A stretch of DNA of 64,000 nt from Pseudovibrio sp. Alg231-02 (GTDB lineage: Bacteria; Pseudomonadota; Alphaproteobacteria; Rhizobiales; Stappiaceae), in NCBI RefSeq assembly GCF_900143565.1, contig NZ_FREX01000004.1, forward strand, positions 1-64,000. Direction: 5' to 3'. Positions 44,512 to 53,757 of the stretch are shown piece after piece. Below the pieces are notes generated by a model, which was not told where the DNA came from, did no database searches, and was given only the letters and a program-made list of their open reading frames with translations. The translations under genes were made by a program, and so were the position numbers. The number at the start of each line of letters is the position of its first letter. Within the stretch, counting starts at the first letter, position 1.

Positions 44512-45252
44512 ATGTTCTTTTCTCCAAGGGTTCCTCATTTGAGCATATTGATTATTGCCGTTTCAGGCGTGTTTGCCGGGGTATTGTCCGGCATTGTTGG
44601 CACGGGGTCATCCATCATCCTGCTGCCTATTCTGGTGGCTGTGTTTGGCACCAAAGCGGCCATTCCCATCATGGCGATTGCCGCACTCATCGCCAATTGC
44701 GGGCGCGTGATTGTGTGGTGGAGTGAGATCAACTGGCGCGCGGTGTTTTATTACGCGCTGCCGAGCATTCCCATGGCTGCTCTGGGCGCGAACCTGCTGA
44801 TTGCCATACCGGAATCCGTTGGCAGCACCATCCTTGGCCTGTTCTTTCTGGTACTCATTCCCGTGCGCTATCTGCTGCGCTCCAAGAACATCGGTTCCAA
44901 ACCAATCCACCTTGTGTTTGGCGGAACGCTCATCGGGTTCATCACCGGACTGGTCGCCTCCTCTGGCCCGTTGAGTCTGGCGGTGTTTTCTTCTTTCGGC
45001 CTCGTCAAAAGCGCGTTGATCGCAACTGAAGCCGCCGCATCTCTGTTCGTGTTCGGCTCCAAGGCCGCGACCTTCAGCTATCTCAATGTCATAAGCACGG
45101 ACATCCTCATTGGCGGGGCACTGGTGGGCGGGTCAATCACCCTTGGCACCTATGCAGCCAAAGCGATCCTGAACAAGCTCAGCTCAAAGCATCATGATAG
45201 GGTGATTGATCTGGTTCTGGCAGGCTCCGGCATCTCCATGATTATGCCTTGA
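44512..45252 (+). CDS. TauE/SafE-family sulfite (anion) exporter
   Basis: A 246-residue, ~8-helix permease: GVFAGVLSGIVGTGSSIILLP (first repeat with GxGSSxxLLP), and the second half begins IGFITGLVASSGPLSLAVFSSFG. TauE/SafE proteins move sulfite, thiosulfate or organosulfonates across the inner membrane. The position in the tetrathionate region suggests export of a sulfur anion product (inference). The start is uncertain (44464 TTG or 44512 ATG); the ATG is preferred. Confidence 0.85.
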   Translation: MFFSPRVPHLSILIIAVSGVFAGVLSGIVGTGSSIILLPILVAVFGTKAAIPIMAIAALIANCGRVIVWWSEINWRAVFYYALPSIPMAALGANLLIAIPESVGSTILGLFFLVLIPVRYLLRSKNIGSKPIHLVFGGTLIGFITGLVASSGPLSLAVFSSFGLVKSALIATEAAASLFVFGSKAATFSYLNVISTDILIGGALVGGSITLGTYAAKAILNKLSSKHHDRVIDLVLAGSGISMIMP

Positions 45253-45339
45253 ATATTACAGGTCGCACCCTACAATCGGCAGAATTACAGATTTAGTCTT
45301 TCTGCTCTGTCAGCCTCTGACTTCCATTGAGACATTGCG

Positions 45340-46032
45340 ATGCTTCCTGCTGACTATATTGACCTTTACTGCGAGCGAACCGCGCCGGGGTTCTGGAATG
45401 AACCGCTGAATGCGCTCAGCAATCTCAGCTTTATTGTGGCTGCTCTGATCGCGCTTTATCTGGTGCGCAAACGGGGCAACCCGAGCATCGCAGAGCTGGT
45501 GCTGATCGCGCTTGCGGCTGCTATTGGTATTGGCTCATTCCTGTTTCATACATTTGCAAACACTTGGTCAGAGATGGCTGACGTCATCCCGATCTGGAGC
45601 TTTGTGGCCTTTTACATCATCATGGTGATCTACCGTGCAACCGGCGAAAACCTGTTCCGCACTTTGCGCGCCAGTGCCATTGCAGTGGGCATCACAGCCG
45701 CTATCTTTTGGTTCAGCTCGGATGCTGTACTGACGGATATCGATGCTGGTCCTGATCCCTTCAACGGCTCCCTGCAATACCTGCCCGCAATGGTCGCCCT
45801 GCTCATCGCAACCCTGCTGATGCACCTGCGCAAGCACCCGGCTCGGGCCTATATCACGCTCGCCACGGCAACCTTTGCGGTCTCTTTGATGTTCCGAACC
45901 GTGGACATGGCCCTCTGCTTCTCCGTCGCTTTCGGCACCCACTTCATGTGGCACCTGCTCAACGGCCTGATGATCGGCTTCCTCCTCGCAGCGCTGGTTC
46001 TCAAGATGCCGCCACAAGGAAAGGCTCAATGA
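45340..46032 (+). CDS. Ceramidase-family membrane protein
   Basis: A 230-residue seven-helix protein of the alkaline ceramidase superfamily (PF05875-like): DYIDLYCERTAPGFWNEPLNALSN at the N-terminus, GIGSFLFHTFANTWSEMADVIPI, and C-terminal GTHFMWHLLNGLMIG. The conserved His/Asp positions that bind zinc are present. It may hydrolyse a lipid amide; substrate unknown in bacteria. The stop overlaps the next start as ATGA. Confidence 0.88.
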   Translation: MLPADYIDLYCERTAPGFWNEPLNALSNLSFIVAALIALYLVRKRGNPSIAELVLIALAAAIGIGSFLFHTFANTWSEMADVIPIWSFVAFYIIMVIYRATGENLFRTLRASAIAVGITAAIFWFSSDAVLTDIDAGPDPFNGSLQYLPAMVALLIATLLMHLRKHPARAYITLATATFAVSLMFRTVDMALCFSVAFGTHFMWHLLNGLMIGFLLAALVLKMPPQGKAQ

Positions 46033-46658
46033 TCCGGTTGCGTGACTACATTGCAAACTGGGAGAACTCACCACTCGCAGGACTTGAACACACACCGTGG
46101 GCAATGACGACGAACGCTGCAAGCATCATTCAGGGCATGATCTCTCGCCTTGATAGCTCGTACCGCATCACCAACAGCATCGCTATTCACGAAAGCGCCG
46201 TGGTGGAAGATGGGGCGACGCTGAAAGACGCAGTGATCATCGGACCAAACGCCTTTGTGTCCTCCCGCAGTTATCTGCGCGGAGGCGTGTTTCTGGATGA
46301 AGGCTGCGCGGTTGGCCCGTTTTGTGAGGCGAAGTCCAGCTTCATGCTCAAAGGCTCCAAACTCGCCCATCTCGGGTTTCTGGGAGATTCCATTTTAGGC
46401 GAAAACGTCAATCTGGAAGCCGGCGTTGTGGTCGCCAATCACCGCAATGAATGGGCTGGGAAAGAGATTACGCTCCTTCAGGATGACAACGAGATACCGA
46501 CAGGCGTGAGAAAATTCGGCTCCCTGATCGGTGACAACAGCAAGGTCGGCGCAAACTCCGTTCTCGCACCCGGCACCCTGCTGAAACCAGATAGTGCCAT
46601 CCCCCGCTTGACCTCGATCGATCAACAGGCGAAGCAGCTCATACCTGCGATGCTATAA
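46029..46658 (+). CDS. Left-handed beta-helix (hexapeptide repeat) protein
   Basis: A 209-residue protein with hexapeptide repeats from about residue 40 (SIAIHESAVVEDGATLKDAVIIGPNAFV) and LGENVNLEAGVVVANHRN, as in GlmU-type C-terminal domains. A nucleotidyl-transfer domain is absent, so it is an acyltransferase-like or structural beta-helix. Coupled to the ceramidase-family gene by ATGA. The 3' end overlaps the convergent CPT fragment by 20 nt. Confidence 0.85.
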   Translation: MIRLRDYIANWENSPLAGLEHTPWAMTTNAASIIQGMISRLDSSYRITNSIAIHESAVVEDGATLKDAVIIGPNAFVSSRSYLRGGVFLDEGCAVGPFCEAKSSFMLKGSKLAHLGFLGDSILGENVNLEAGVVVANHRNEWAGKEITLLQDDNEIPTGVRKFGSLIGDNSKVGANSVLAPGTLLKPDSAIPRLTSIDQQAKQLIPAML

Positions 46659-46989
46659 GCTTGTCTCTGGCATTAAACTTTGCGCCTGACGCAATCACAT
46701 TCAGAATTCTTTCCGCACACTCCTCTGCACTCAACATCGAAGTGTCCAGTTCCAGATCATAAATCCCCGGCTTATGAACCTCTTCCTGCCAGCGAAGGAC
46801 GGGTAACGGGATTTCGCCTTCCTCATTGGCCGTGAGATAATTCCCATCACTGCCAGCTCGGCGCTGCATAATCTCTGCCAGTGGGCAAAAGACGCCGACG
46901 ATCATCACATCCAGCCTCCCCTTTTCGGAGAGCATAACAAACCTATAGATTAAGACAAAACCCGTTCCACCTATCAACTCCTCCTTCAC
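46639..46989 (-). pseudogene. Truncated chloramphenicol-phosphotransferase-like fragment
   Basis: A 116-codon frame matches only the C-terminal half of CPT-family kinases: GVFCPLAEIMQRRAGSDGNY, then EVHKPGIYDLELDTSMLSAEECAERIL. Full-length CPT proteins start with a P-loop (GxxSSGKT) that is missing here; the first ~30 residues look unrelated. It ends at the beta-helix gene and begins next to the coiled-coil gene, so it is a truncated relic. Confidence 0.75.
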
Positions 46990-47069
46990 TCAGCTCGTGA
47001 AATTTGCCCGAAAACCAGCGCAATCAAGGCATTATCCGGCGCGTGGATTGCTTTGGGTTGGAGAGGCTG

Positions 47070-48677
47070 ATGCCGGTTGAGAAGCTGAGTGTTGAGCAGC
47101 AGAGATGGGCTGAAGATTTCTATCGGCATATGTCATGGACATTTCCGGAGGATGATCTGGTTGATGGAGACGAGGAAACGGATGCCCCGGATCCTGCTGT
47201 CACTGACTTCGAGCAGATTGCAATGCTGGAGAAGAAAGTCGATGAGCTTTATGCGCAGGGCAACCTTATCAAGTTCTGCCGTGCCCTCTTTGGTGGCTTC
47301 AAGAAAGCACATAAGGCCGCGCGTCAGGCAATCACCTCTGCCAAGTCCAAAAAAACGCGCGATATCCAGCCATTTGTTGCGGAGATAAACGCAGGCATCA
47401 CATCGCTTAGTTTTTATGTAAGTGAGTTTGAGGACGCGCTTGCTGTGATTGGCGACCAGATCCCACTGTTACAAAACGCCCATGGCCAGCTTCAGGAGCA
47501 TCGTTTCCAGTTCATGGAATTGGCGGGCAAGCATAAGAACTACCAGAAAAAACTGCGCAGCTTTGAGAGTGCTGATCAGGAGGTGCAAAAGCACTTTGAC
47601 CAGATCACCACCCACCACCGCGCATCTCACGTGGACGATGCCAACAAGGCAATTGCCAGTTTTGAAAAGAGCCTGCTGAAGATGAAGGCGGTAGTCGCGT
47701 GGTTGCAGGAAGCACCCGCGATCCAGTCTGCGGCACCGGAGCTGGAGGCTTCGCTCAAGTTTGGCAAGAAGATCACCAAAGCCCGTTCAGACTTGCGTGC
47801 GTTTCACATCCGCTCCGGCTCGTTCAAAGACACCGAGGAACTGGTGATCTTTGAAAAACTGCATAACAGGGCGAGCGCCTACATTGTGGAGGCAGAGAAA
47901 CTCTACGCCAAACGCGAATACCGCCGCGCTGAGGACATGCTTGATAATGCCAACATCACCATGACCGGACTGGAAATTGCCTTTACCCGTGGCATCAACA
48001 CTGCCGCTCAGGTGGAAGGGTTCCTGCAGGATGTGAAAGAGGCTCGCAAAGAAATCGAAGGGCTGGATGCGCAAAAAGCCACGATCCTGAATCCGGAGCA
48101 GCTCCGCCACTATGAAGGCTATAGCGCCACCGCCTCAACACTCACCATCCAGATTGAGCGGCTTCTAACCACCGGACGTGTGAAGGACGCCCGCTATATG
48201 CTGGAGGACCTGAACGCAACCATCGCCAACATGAAAATTGCGCTAGACCGTCTCAACCCGCCGCCTGAAAAGGTTAAACCAGAGCCAACCGCAGAAGCAC
48301 CGCCAAGTGAACAGATTATCGAGGATGAACCTGTACAGCGTCCACGGTCAGCAAAGCTTTCAAAACGAGAGGAAGAAGCTGCCAGATACACAGCGCAGGT
48401 GGGCAAGGCAAAGAAAGATATCGTCGCCATGATGGTGCTGCGCAAAAGCGCCAAGTACAAAGGCGAGCTGGCGGACTTTCTGAGTTACAAAGCCATGGCG
48501 GACGATTCAATCGCGCGGGTGGAAGAGGCCATAAAACAAGACAATCTGGCAGAAGCCTCCGCCAGATTACAGGATATGAAGACCGCCATGTTCACGCTGG
48601 ATGCGCTGCTCAAAGAAGCCAAAACGCAAGCTCAGGCGGATGCCGAGGGACTGCCCCCAATGCGCCCTCGGCGTTAG
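47070..48677 (+). CDS. Repeat coiled-coil protein, paralogue of the 1130-residue protein
   Basis: A 535-residue helical, charged protein with no signal or membrane segment. It consists of related ~100-residue units: a unit with FEKSLLKMKAVVAWLQEAP; one with AEKLYAKREYRRAEDMLDNAN and later DARYMLEDLNATIANMKIAL; and a C-terminal one with KDIVAMMVLRKSAKYKGELADFLSYKAMA and ASARLQDMKTAMFTLDALL. A Pro/Ala-rich linker (EKVKPEPTAEAPPSEQ) precedes the last unit. Shared motifs with 33605-36997 make them paralogues. The ATG at 47070 has GGAG upstream. Function unknown. Confidence 0.85.
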   Translation: MPVEKLSVEQQRWAEDFYRHMSWTFPEDDLVDGDEETDAPDPAVTDFEQIAMLEKKVDELYAQGNLIKFCRALFGGFKKAHKAARQAITSAKSKKTRDIQPFVAEINAGITSLSFYVSEFEDALAVIGDQIPLLQNAHGQLQEHRFQFMELAGKHKNYQKKLRSFESADQEVQKHFDQITTHHRASHVDDANKAIASFEKSLLKMKAVVAWLQEAPAIQSAAPELEASLKFGKKITKARSDLRAFHIRSGSFKDTEELVIFEKLHNRASAYIVEAEKLYAKREYRRAEDMLDNANITMTGLEIAFTRGINTAAQVEGFLQDVKEARKEIEGLDAQKATILNPEQLRHYEGYSATASTLTIQIERLLTTGRVKDARYMLEDLNATIANMKIALDRLNPPPEKVKPEPTAEAPPSEQIIEDEPVQRPRSAKLSKREEEAARYTAQVGKAKKDIVAMMVLRKSAKYKGELADFLSYKAMADDSIARVEEAIKQDNLAEASARLQDMKTAMFTLDALLKEAKTQAQADAEGLPPMRPRR

Positions 48678-48706
48678 GGCTGCGATCAGCCCTCCCCCGC
48701 GTCCTG

Positions 48707-49264
48707 TTATTTTTTGCTGAGCAAGCTCATGCGGCCCATGACGTCGTGACCATCCCAGTATTTGTGCTTGAGAACAGCGGCCACGTGCACAGCGACCAGT
48801 GCCAGCAAAGACCAAGCCAGCAGCTCATGTGCTGTTGCAGTCGTGTCTTCCAGATTGATACCGGCGAAGGTTTCCATGGTTGGGAAGATCTTTGGCATAC
48901 CAATGGTGAACCACTTCACACCGTGGCCGCCAAAATCAACCTCGGCCCAAGCCACCAGCATGGTGACGAGCGGCAGAAGGTACAGGCCCAGGTGACCCAG
49001 ATGGGAGCCGATTTTTTCCCATGAAGTCAGGCCCGCAAGCAATGCAGGCGGTTTGTTGACCAAGCGGATAGCCACGCGCAGCAACAACAGGCCCAGCAAG
49101 GTCACACCCATAGAGATGTGGAGGTCAAACAGGCTTTCTTCCAAGGGGGTATCTTCCAGAGAGTCCAGCTTCATGATGTAGCCGGTCACCCACATGGATA
49201 AAAAGCCAAGGGCCATTAGCCAGTGAAGGATCCGGGCGGAGCGCACATATTGTTGATCAGTCAT
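48707..49264 (-). CDS. Cytochrome b561 family protein
   Basis: A 185-residue, four-helix diheme cytochrome b: heme-ligand histidines in ARILHWLMALGFLSMW, LFDLHISMGVTLLGLLLL, TATAHELLAWSLLALVAVHV and LKHKYWDGHD. It shuttles electrons between quinol and a periplasmic partner. Upstream of ttrSR's 3' end; it could serve the tetrathionate reductase or another periplasmic enzyme (inference). Confidence 0.9.
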   Translation of the reverse strand: MTDQQYVRSARILHWLMALGFLSMWVTGYIMKLDSLEDTPLEESLFDLHISMGVTLLGLLLLRVAIRLVNKPPALLAGLTSWEKIGSHLGHLGLYLLPLVTMLVAWAEVDFGGHGVKWFTIGMPKIFPTMETFAGINLEDTTATAHELLAWSLLALVAVHVAAVLKHKYWDGHDVMGRMSLLSKK

Positions 49265-49437
49265 AGTTTCTGCCAGTTCTTCTTATGGCAGCAACGTGTT
49301 GTTTGCAGTTGTGCTTCAGGCGCGTCTTAAACGCCGCCTGGTTGCCGCCTCGTAACCCCGGCACCTCACCATGCTATCCTGAAGTTAACCTGAAACTTTG
49401 AGTAAAGTTTGCACCGCAAAGCCTCCGAAATCCGCTT

Positions 49438-50118
49438 TTAAGTCTCTTCCACACCGCAACACCGGCCAGACCCTGTTGCGCGGTCGGCACTTTGGGTGAG
49501 CTGGTAAACGTCAACGAGGGTTTGCACTTCCAGTTTGGCGAGGACGTTGTGGCGGTGGATTTCTACGGTTTTGACGCTAAGGCCTAATGCATTGGCAATG
49601 CTTTTGTTTTGCAGGCCTTGTGCCAGATAACCCATCACCTCGCGTTCGCGGTTGGTGAGGCGGTCTACCTTCACTTTGGCTTGCGCTGTCAGGCAGCATT
49701 GGCTGGCGCGGTTTCGGGTCTCTGTTATCAGGTCTTGCAGTTTGTCGAGCAAGCCCTGCTCATCAAACGGTTTTTCCAGCACATCGACGGCACCAAGGCT
49801 CATGGCACGCACACCATCACGCAGGTTCGCAAAGGCGGAGATGACGATCACCGGCAAGTGCTGGCCCGAGGCACGCAGCTTCTCTAAAAGCCCGAGGCCA
49901 CTGGTGCCGGGGATACGCATGTCGGTGATGATGACGCCAACGCAAGGGCGTAGATCAGAGCTCAGAAAATCATCAGCACGCTCAAAATCAACAGCCTTCA
50001 ACCCGACAGACTCCACCAGACACACCAGCGCTTCCCGCATGGCGTCATCATCATCAATAATGATGATCACAGGCTCAGCCTCTGGTCCATAAAGCGGTTT
50101 AACTGGTTGTTGTGTCAT
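49438..50118 (-). CDS. ttrR: TtrR, FixJ-type response regulator
   Basis: A 226-residue protein with a receiver domain (IIIIDDDDAMREAL, phosphoacceptor Asp in VIITDMRIPG, EKPFDEQ) and a LuxR-type helix-turn-helix (LTNREREVMGYLAQGLQNKSI and LGLSVKTVEIHRHNVLAKL). Together with TtrS it is expected to activate ttrBCA. Overlaps the ttrS 3' end by 20 nt. Named by neighbourhood and domain match, not by a direct test. Confidence 0.85.
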   Translation of the reverse strand: MTQQPVKPLYGPEAEPVIIIIDDDDAMREALVCLVESVGLKAVDFERADDFLSSDLRPCVGVIITDMRIPGTSGLGLLEKLRASGQHLPVIVISAFANLRDGVRAMSLGAVDVLEKPFDEQGLLDKLQDLITETRNRASQCCLTAQAKVKVDRLTNREREVMGYLAQGLQNKSIANALGLSVKTVEIHRHNVLAKLEVQTLVDVYQLTQSADRATGSGRCCGVEET

Positions 50119-51928
50119 GGTTTCCCTCAGTTTGTGAGCGGCTCAATGGCAGCCTCACTGTTGCGCATGTGCCTGCATCAAGCATCGGTTTCAGGGTCAA
50201 CTCCCCTTCGTGGCTGTCTACAATGCTAAGCGCGGTGGCCAGCCCCAAGCCCAGACTGCCCTTGCTGGAATAAAACGGCTCAAACACCTTCTCTTCCAGC
50301 TCTTTTGGAATGCCAACCCCTTGGTCGCACACACTAAGCTCACAGGCTTCTGCGGTCTGTTCCAACTTAATGGAGATCACTCCATCCTCAAGGCCAGCTT
50401 CCACCGTAGCATCAAGCGCGTTTTGCAGCAGGACCACCATGACCTGCCGCAATTGCACATCATCACAGCAGACGAACACCGGCTCATGGGGTGGGTTCCA
50501 TTGCAGCTGACAGGCATGCTTGGCGGCGAAGGTGCGCATCAGCATCACCGTTTCATCCACCAAATCGCGCAGGTCCACATGCTGCCGCGCCTCTGGCTGC
50601 TTGTTGAGGAAGCTGCGCATGGAGTTGATGAAGTCGGAGGCCCGATTGGCTTGCTCTGAGATGCGGGTCAGTTGTTTTTGCAGCGTTTCTTCATCCGCCG
50701 TGCCACGGTCCAACCGCTGCCGCAGACTGTGGGCGAAGGTGGAGATGGCCCCAAGCGGTTGCTTGAGATCATGCGCCAGACTGCCCGCGAGGATGTTCAT
50801 GGAAGAAACACGCCCGGCATGGGCCAGTTCGCTTTCCAGCATCAGGTTGCGTTGCAGTGCGTTCGCCAGCTTGTCACTTGCTGTTTCCAACTGGCGCGAG
50901 CGGCGGCGGACCAGAAATTCCACGTGCCCCACATGCAGAAGAAAGGCTCCGCTAAGCAGGATAATCACGCCAAGCAAAAAGTAGTTCCGCTCCACCCAGT
51001 CCTTCAGGATCTGTCGCAAGTCCTTGTTGTAGGGGTAGAGCGCCAGATCGCGGTAAACGCGCTCAACCGCAGCATAGGAAACCGGCGCAATCCAGTTGGC
51101 GTGGCCGAGCCATTCATCCGTGCAGGCGCCATCTGGCATAGAAAGCAGGGCCTGCGTAATGCGCGTTGCCAGCTGAGGCGAAACGCCGGGCACCTTCAAA
51201 AACGCCCAACCCGGATAAAGTTCCGTGGTTCTGGCACAGGCAAACTCCGGGTCATACTGCTGACCCAACACGCGAATTTGCGTTTTGTCCAGCTTGCCAG
51301 CAGCGCTCATGCTCTCCAACAGACAGGCGCGGACAATGCCGATCTGCACGTCTCCCTTGACCACCGCTTCCACCACCGTTTGCTGCGGAAACCCCAGTGG
51401 TTTAACGCGCAGGTCAGGCTCATCACCAAGACTTTGCTGCAGGCTGTGTTTGGCAGCAAGATATCCGCCAAAAGCTTCTGTCGAGACCACGCCCGCGCTG
51501 GCGCCTTTCAGCTCTGTCAGCCCCGTGATGTCACTGTCCGTTCGCGTAAAAATCACCGACCCGAGGTCGTGCATTTCATTTTTATTGACGTGAGAGCGTG
51601 CACTGGCGATGCGGCTGACGCCCGCAATCCGTTCCAACTGAAACGAGTGGCCGGGATTGGTGATGATGAAGTCCAGCTGGTCTGCCTGTTCAGCGATTTG
51701 TTGAAGGGTCAGAGGCAGATAGGAGAACTCCACATCCGGCAGTTCACGTTGTAAATGCTCAATAGTCGGTGCCCATGTGCGCTGTGTTTCCAAACTCCCG
51801 CGATAGGACAGGATGCCCACACGCACCATGTCAGAGCGCGCAAACACCGGACTGGCCGTCAGTTGGAGTACAACCAGCCCGGCAAGAAAAAGTACAACAC
51901 AAACAATGCGCTGAAGAAAGCCTCGCAT
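50099..51928 (-). CDS. ttrS: TtrS-like sensor histidine kinase with PhnD-type periplasmic domain
   Basis: A 609-residue membrane kinase. A signal sequence or transmembrane segment at the N-terminus is followed by a PhnD/TtrS-like substrate-binding domain (about 35-285: RVGILSYRGSLETQRTWAP, DFIITNPGHSF, ASAGVVSTEAFGGYL), a transmembrane helix (about 318-338: FLLGVIILLSGAFLLHVG), and kinase parts with HisKA GSLAHDLKQPLGA, N-box VLLQNALDATVEAG and G-boxes DQGVGIPKELE and GSLGLGLATALSIV. Sensor of tetrathionate or related sulfur anions. Transcribed with ttrR. Confidence 0.85.
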   Translation of the reverse strand: MRGFLQRIVCVVLFLAGLVVLQLTASPVFARSDMVRVGILSYRGSLETQRTWAPTIEHLQRELPDVEFSYLPLTLQQIAEQADQLDFIITNPGHSFQLERIAGVSRIASARSHVNKNEMHDLGSVIFTRTDSDITGLTELKGASAGVVSTEAFGGYLAAKHSLQQSLGDEPDLRVKPLGFPQQTVVEAVVKGDVQIGIVRACLLESMSAAGKLDKTQIRVLGQQYDPEFACARTTELYPGWAFLKVPGVSPQLATRITQALLSMPDGACTDEWLGHANWIAPVSYAAVERVYRDLALYPYNKDLRQILKDWVERNYFLLGVIILLSGAFLLHVGHVEFLVRRRSRQLETASDKLANALQRNLMLESELAHAGRVSSMNILAGSLAHDLKQPLGAISTFAHSLRQRLDRGTADEETLQKQLTRISEQANRASDFINSMRSFLNKQPEARQHVDLRDLVDETVMLMRTFAAKHACQLQWNPPHEPVFVCCDDVQLRQVMVVLLQNALDATVEAGLEDGVISIKLEQTAEACELSVCDQGVGIPKELEEKVFEPFYSSKGSLGLGLATALSIVDSHEGELTLKPMLDAGTCATVRLPLSRSQTEGNHDTTTS

Positions 51929-52153
51929 GCAGCAGTTCCCAGGCTCAACGTATATTAGATAATCCGAAACAAACAGCGATCCTGCCGAATTACAATAGGT
52001 ATTTCACCTAGGGCGACGAAGCGCGGCAGGTTGTACCGCTTCTGCATTTACTTGGGGCCTGCCCTGTAGTTTACTCTGGGGAACAAAACATTCACCTCTG
52101 CTGACTTTGAACACTCTGTCATTTACTGCAATCTATTAGGACCAGAACACCAT

Positions 52154-52516
52154 ATGATCGGCTATATCACTTTAGGTACCAACGACTTAGACCGTGCCTG
52201 TGCATTTTACGACGCCATTTTTGGGAAGATGGGTGCAACACGGGTCTTTGAAAACAACCGGCTCTATGCCTGGAGCTTTGGCGAGGGCAAACCGCTCATC
52301 GTCCTCAACACACCTTATGATGGCGAAGACGCATCCGTTGGCAACGGCACCATGGTGGCGTTGCGGGTGGAGGATCGCGAAACCGTCGAGACCCTGCATA
52401 CACTCGCCCTGCAACTGGGTGGTAAAGATGAAGGCCCTCCCGGCCCGCGCGGCGAAGCATTTTATGGGGCTTACTGCCGCGATCTGGATGGCAACAAGCT
52501 CAACTTCCACTGCTAA
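52154..52516 (+). CDS. VOC-family protein (glyoxalase-like)
   Basis: A 120-residue VOC-fold protein: GYITLGTNDLDRACAFYDAIF, NRLYAWSFGEGKPLIVLN and the closing GAYCRDLDGNKLNFHC. No specific substrate. Not closely like the tandem VOC pair at 30-31 kb. Confidence 0.9.
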   Translation: MIGYITLGTNDLDRACAFYDAIFGKMGATRVFENNRLYAWSFGEGKPLIVLNTPYDGEDASVGNGTMVALRVEDRETVETLHTLALQLGGKDEGPPGPRGEAFYGAYCRDLDGNKLNFHC

Positions 52517-52622
52517 CAGCCTTCAGATGTATCACAAAGCACAAAGGATTTGGCGAACCTGCGTAAACATGGCATTGGAATGATTATTCAGAGATTTCAA
52601 GTGCTCATACGGAAGGCCGCCA

Positions 52623-53366
52623 ATGCTACGTTCTCTTCTTCTCACCGCGACTTGCGCAGTTTCGCTGCTGTCTCCTCTTGGTGCACAGGCTGATGAAGCA
52701 GAGAACGCCTTTGTGGAGGCCAACATCCTGTCGATCTTTTACCACGAGGTTGGCCATGCGGTGATTGACCAAATGCAGGTACCAATCTTCGGGCAGGAGG
52801 AAGACGCCGCAGATGTGCTCTCCGTGCTGATGATTGACTGGCTCTATGAGGAAGAGGCCGCGCAGGAGCTCGCCTTTGACAGCGCGTTTGGTTACATCAA
52901 CGATCCCAATGGGGAAGAAGAGGTGGCGTGGTGGGATCTGCATGGACCTGATAAGCAGCGCTACTACAACCATATCTGCCTGTTTTATGGAGCAGATCCG
53001 GACAAACGCGCTGAGTTGGCGACAGACCTGGACCTGCCGGAAGACCGGGCAGAAATGTGCCCGTTTGAGTACGAGCAAGCTGCCAGCAGTTGGGGCGCTG
53101 TGTTTGATGAGATGAAGCCGGGCTCCGGCGTTGCGATGACTTTTCAAGCCGGGACTGGCGCGGACGCAGAAGTCATCAATCACGTGCTTTCTGAGGAAAT
53201 CAAAAGCTTGAAAGACGACATGTCTCTGCCCAACGAGGTCATCGTAAAGGTGGAAAGCTGTGGCGAGCCGAATGCGTTTTACGATCCTGAGGAGGTCTCC
53301 ATCTCCTTTTGCACCGAGTTCATCCCGCATCTGAGATCCCTCTATCAGTCCAACTTGCAGAACTGA
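52623..53366 (+). CDS. DUF4344-family putative metallopeptidase
   Basis: A 247-residue protein with a signal peptide (LRSLLLTATCAVSLLSPLGAQA) and a zincin motif FYHEVGHAVIDQM (HExxH). DUF4344 proteins are predicted metallopeptidases. It is encoded convergently with the NHLP-like gene pair; the stops lie 19 bp apart. Whether it processes those peptides is speculative, and its signal sequence places it outside the cytoplasm. Confidence 0.85.
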   Translation: MLRSLLLTATCAVSLLSPLGAQADEAENAFVEANILSIFYHEVGHAVIDQMQVPIFGQEEDAADVLSVLMIDWLYEEEAAQELAFDSAFGYINDPNGEEEVAWWDLHGPDKQRYYNHICLFYGADPDKRAELATDLDLPEDRAEMCPFEYEQAASSWGAVFDEMKPGSGVAMTFQAGTGADAEVINHVLSEEIKSLKDDMSLPNEVIVKVESCGEPNAFYDPEEVSISFCTEFIPHLRSLYQSNLQN

Positions 53367-53385
53367 TGCACTCTTACACTGAGGA

Positions 53386-53757
53386 TCATAACTTGAGCCC
53401 CAGTTTGCTGATCCAACTGCGACGCATATCTCGAAGAGTCCATTTCAGCTCATCATTCGGGATGAAATACCCGCCGATGCCAGAGGAAAACAGCAGGTCA
53501 TACGTGCGCTCGGTAGATTTGTGCAGCGCCTGCTCAACCTCTTCAGCTGAGCCCTCCGGCTTGATGGGGATCATCATGCAGATGGTATCGGGCTCTTGCT
53601 CAATCACCTCAACGCGTACGCCTGCATCAAACTCATAACCCGTTGTTTCGACAAGCGTTCCTTTCGGATCTGCAATCAGACGCTGGCGATACGCAGGATC
53701 GTTGATCATCCGTCGGTAGTCTTGCTCCGCAAAATCGCTGTTGTCGCGGTCTGTCAT
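53386..53757 (-). CDS. NHLP-like leader-domain protein 2 (candidate modified peptide)
   Basis: A 123-residue small protein. Residues 10-65 follow the nitrile-hydratase-like leader peptide (NHLP) plan: YRRMINDPAYRQRLIADPKGTLVETTGYEF, then VRVEVIEQEPDTICMMIPIKP (quoted in parts). The C-terminal ~55 residues (from about EEVEQALHKST) vary and include SSGIGGYF, a possible double-glycine-like site. The ATG at 53757 overlaps the stop of the preceding gene as ATGA, with GAGAGG upstream. Possible RiPP precursor or remnant leader protein; single Cys in TICMM. Confidence 0.65.
   Translation of the reverse strand: MTDRDNSDFAEQDYRRMINDPAYRQRLIADPKGTLVETTGYEFDAGVRVEVIEQEPDTICMMIPIKPEGSAEEVEQALHKSTERTYDLLFSSGIGGYFIPNDELKWTLRDMRRSWISKLGLKL

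Noticed and set aside
50672-51754. 360-codon plus-strand frame opposite ttrS
   Set aside because: ttrS has PhnD, HisKA and ATPase motifs on the minus strand; this frame is a shadow.
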